This document shows, piece by piece, positions 12,453-13,077 of a stretch of DNA of 13,077 nucleotides. The notes below the pieces were generated by a model, which worked only from the letters and a program-made list of their open reading frames with translations, had not been told where the DNA came from and searched no databases. The stretch's first letter is position 1. The number at the start of each line of letters is the position of its first letter. The DNA is from Bacillota bacterium. Its GTDB lineage: Bacteria; Bacillota; Limnochordia; Limnochordales; ZCTH02-B6. The stretch is taken from assembly GCA_017578085.1 (NCBI GenBank), contig PKQR01000050.1, forward strand, positions 1 through 13,077. Reading direction: 5' to 3'. The position numbers and the translations under genes were made by a program.

Positions 12453-13077
12453 ATGACCGATTTTTTCCGGATTGATGAACTGTTCACGCCCGAGGAGCGG
12501 GCGGTCCGGGACATGGTACGGGAGTTCGTGCAGGAAACCATCGTCCCCGTGGCCGGCCGCCTCTGGGAGAAGGGCGAGTTCCCCAAGGAGTGGCCGCGCC
12601 TTTTCGGCGAACGGGGCCTGCTGGGCGCCAACCTGCCGGAGGAATACGGCGGCGCCGGCATCAGCAACATGGCCTACGGCTTGATCATGCAGGAGCTGGA
12701 GGCGGGCGATTCGGGCGTCCGCAGCTTCGCGTCCGTGCAGGGCGCCCTGGTCATGTACCCCATCTACAAGTTCGGCAGCGAGGAGCAAAAGCGCTACTGG
12801 CTCCCGCGCCTGGCCAAGGGCGAAGCCGTCGGCTGTTTCGGCTTGACCGAAACGTCCGCGGGTTCAGACCCGGCTTCGATGACGACCCGCGCCCGCAAAC
12901 GGGACGGCGGCTGGGTGCTCAACGGCACCAAGATGTGGATCACCAACGGAAACCTGGCCGACGTGGCGGTCATTTGGGCCAAGGACGACGACGGCGAGAT
13001 CCGCGGGTTTCTCGTGGAAACCAACACGCCCGGCTTCACGGCGGTCGAGATCAAGGAAAAGGCGTCCATGCGCCTCT
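12453..13077 (+). CDS. gcdH: Glutaryl-CoA dehydrogenase, 3' end beyond the window
   Basis: The first 208 codons of an acyl-CoA dehydrogenase are present. The enzyme oxidises and decarboxylates glutaryl-CoA to crotonyl-CoA with FAD, passing electrons to an electron-transfer flavoprotein. Phrases are close to known GcdH proteins: VRSFASVQGALVMYPIYKFG, AVGCFGLTETSAGSDPASM, LNGTKMWITNG and IRGFLVETNTPGF. The Arg in VRS corresponds to the Arg that holds the glutaryl carboxylate (Arg94 in human GCDH), which separates GcdH from ordinary acyl-CoA dehydrogenases. The catalytic Glu lies beyond the right edge and cannot be checked. AAAGGAG (12438-12444) is 8 nt before the ATG. The gene follows the RibD-like gene by 67 nt with no terminator between them, so it may share that transcript. 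Confidence 0.93.
   Translation, partial: MTDFFRIDELFTPEERAVRDMVREFVQETIVPVAGRLWEKGEFPKEWPRLFGERGLLGANLPEEYGGAGISNMAYGLIMQELEAGDSGVRSFASVQGALVMYPIYKFGSEEQKRYWLPRLAKGEAVGCFGLTETSAGSDPASMTTRARKRDGGWVLNGTKMWITNGNLADVAVIWAKDDDGEIRGFLVETNTPGFTAVEIKEKASMRL

Overview
The window is a GC-rich chromosomal segment with twelve well-supported or plausible protein genes. Strong AGGAGG-type ribosome sites, a UPF0316/YebE-type membrane protein, an OmpR-type two-component pair and a LysM cell-wall protein suggest a high-GC member of the Bacillota (Thermaerobacter/Symbiobacterium/Limnochordia-like). This placement is an inference from gene style, not from a marker gene. No tRNA, rRNA, CRISPR array, insertion sequence or phage gene was seen.

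Left part (1-5150). A glutamate dehydrogenase gene (98-1363, +) faces a membrane-anchored single-domain cupredoxin gene (1508-1960, -). A hairpin whose U-rich tail lies on the minus strand separates them. The cupredoxin gene diverges from a small two-helix membrane protein gene (about 2091-2336, +) whose start is unclear. The gap between the two holds two perfect palindromes. A secreted S9 prolyl-oligopeptidase-family serine peptidase (2505-4580, +) follows, with a possibly structured leader. It ends 13 nt from a convergent UPF0316 protein gene (4594-5148, -).

Middle (5150-9264). A 21-residue membrane microprotein gene with a good ribosome site (5417-5482, +) precedes a secreted PG-binding/LysM protein gene (5662-6468, +). 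That gene converges on a histidine kinase/response regulator operon (8705 to 6505, -) whose two genes overlap by ATGA. Three 15-bp imperfect repeats separate the convergent ends. About 560 bp without a convincing protein gene lie between the kinase and the next plus-strand gene. This gap contains several hairpins, an intrinsic plus-strand terminator (9102-9137) and then a good sigma-A-type promoter (9186-9214).

Right part (9265-13077), all plus strand. A class-III 4-aminobutyrate/5-aminovalerate-type aminotransferase is followed by a membrane-anchored staphylococcal-nuclease-family protein with a C-terminal OB-like region. Next come a stand-alone RibD C-terminal reductase-domain protein and a truncated glutaryl-CoA dehydrogenase. 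The aminotransferase, the glutaryl-CoA dehydrogenase and the distant glutamate dehydrogenase would fit amino-acid catabolism (lysine or 5-aminovalerate through glutarate, with glutamate/2-oxoglutarate recycling). The succinate/glutarate-semialdehyde dehydrogenase and CoA-activation genes are not in the window.

No wholly new multi-gene system is evident. The least explained items are the microprotein, the terminator-ended structured stretch before the aminotransferase, the palindromes around the cupredoxin, and the frame problem in the small membrane protein.
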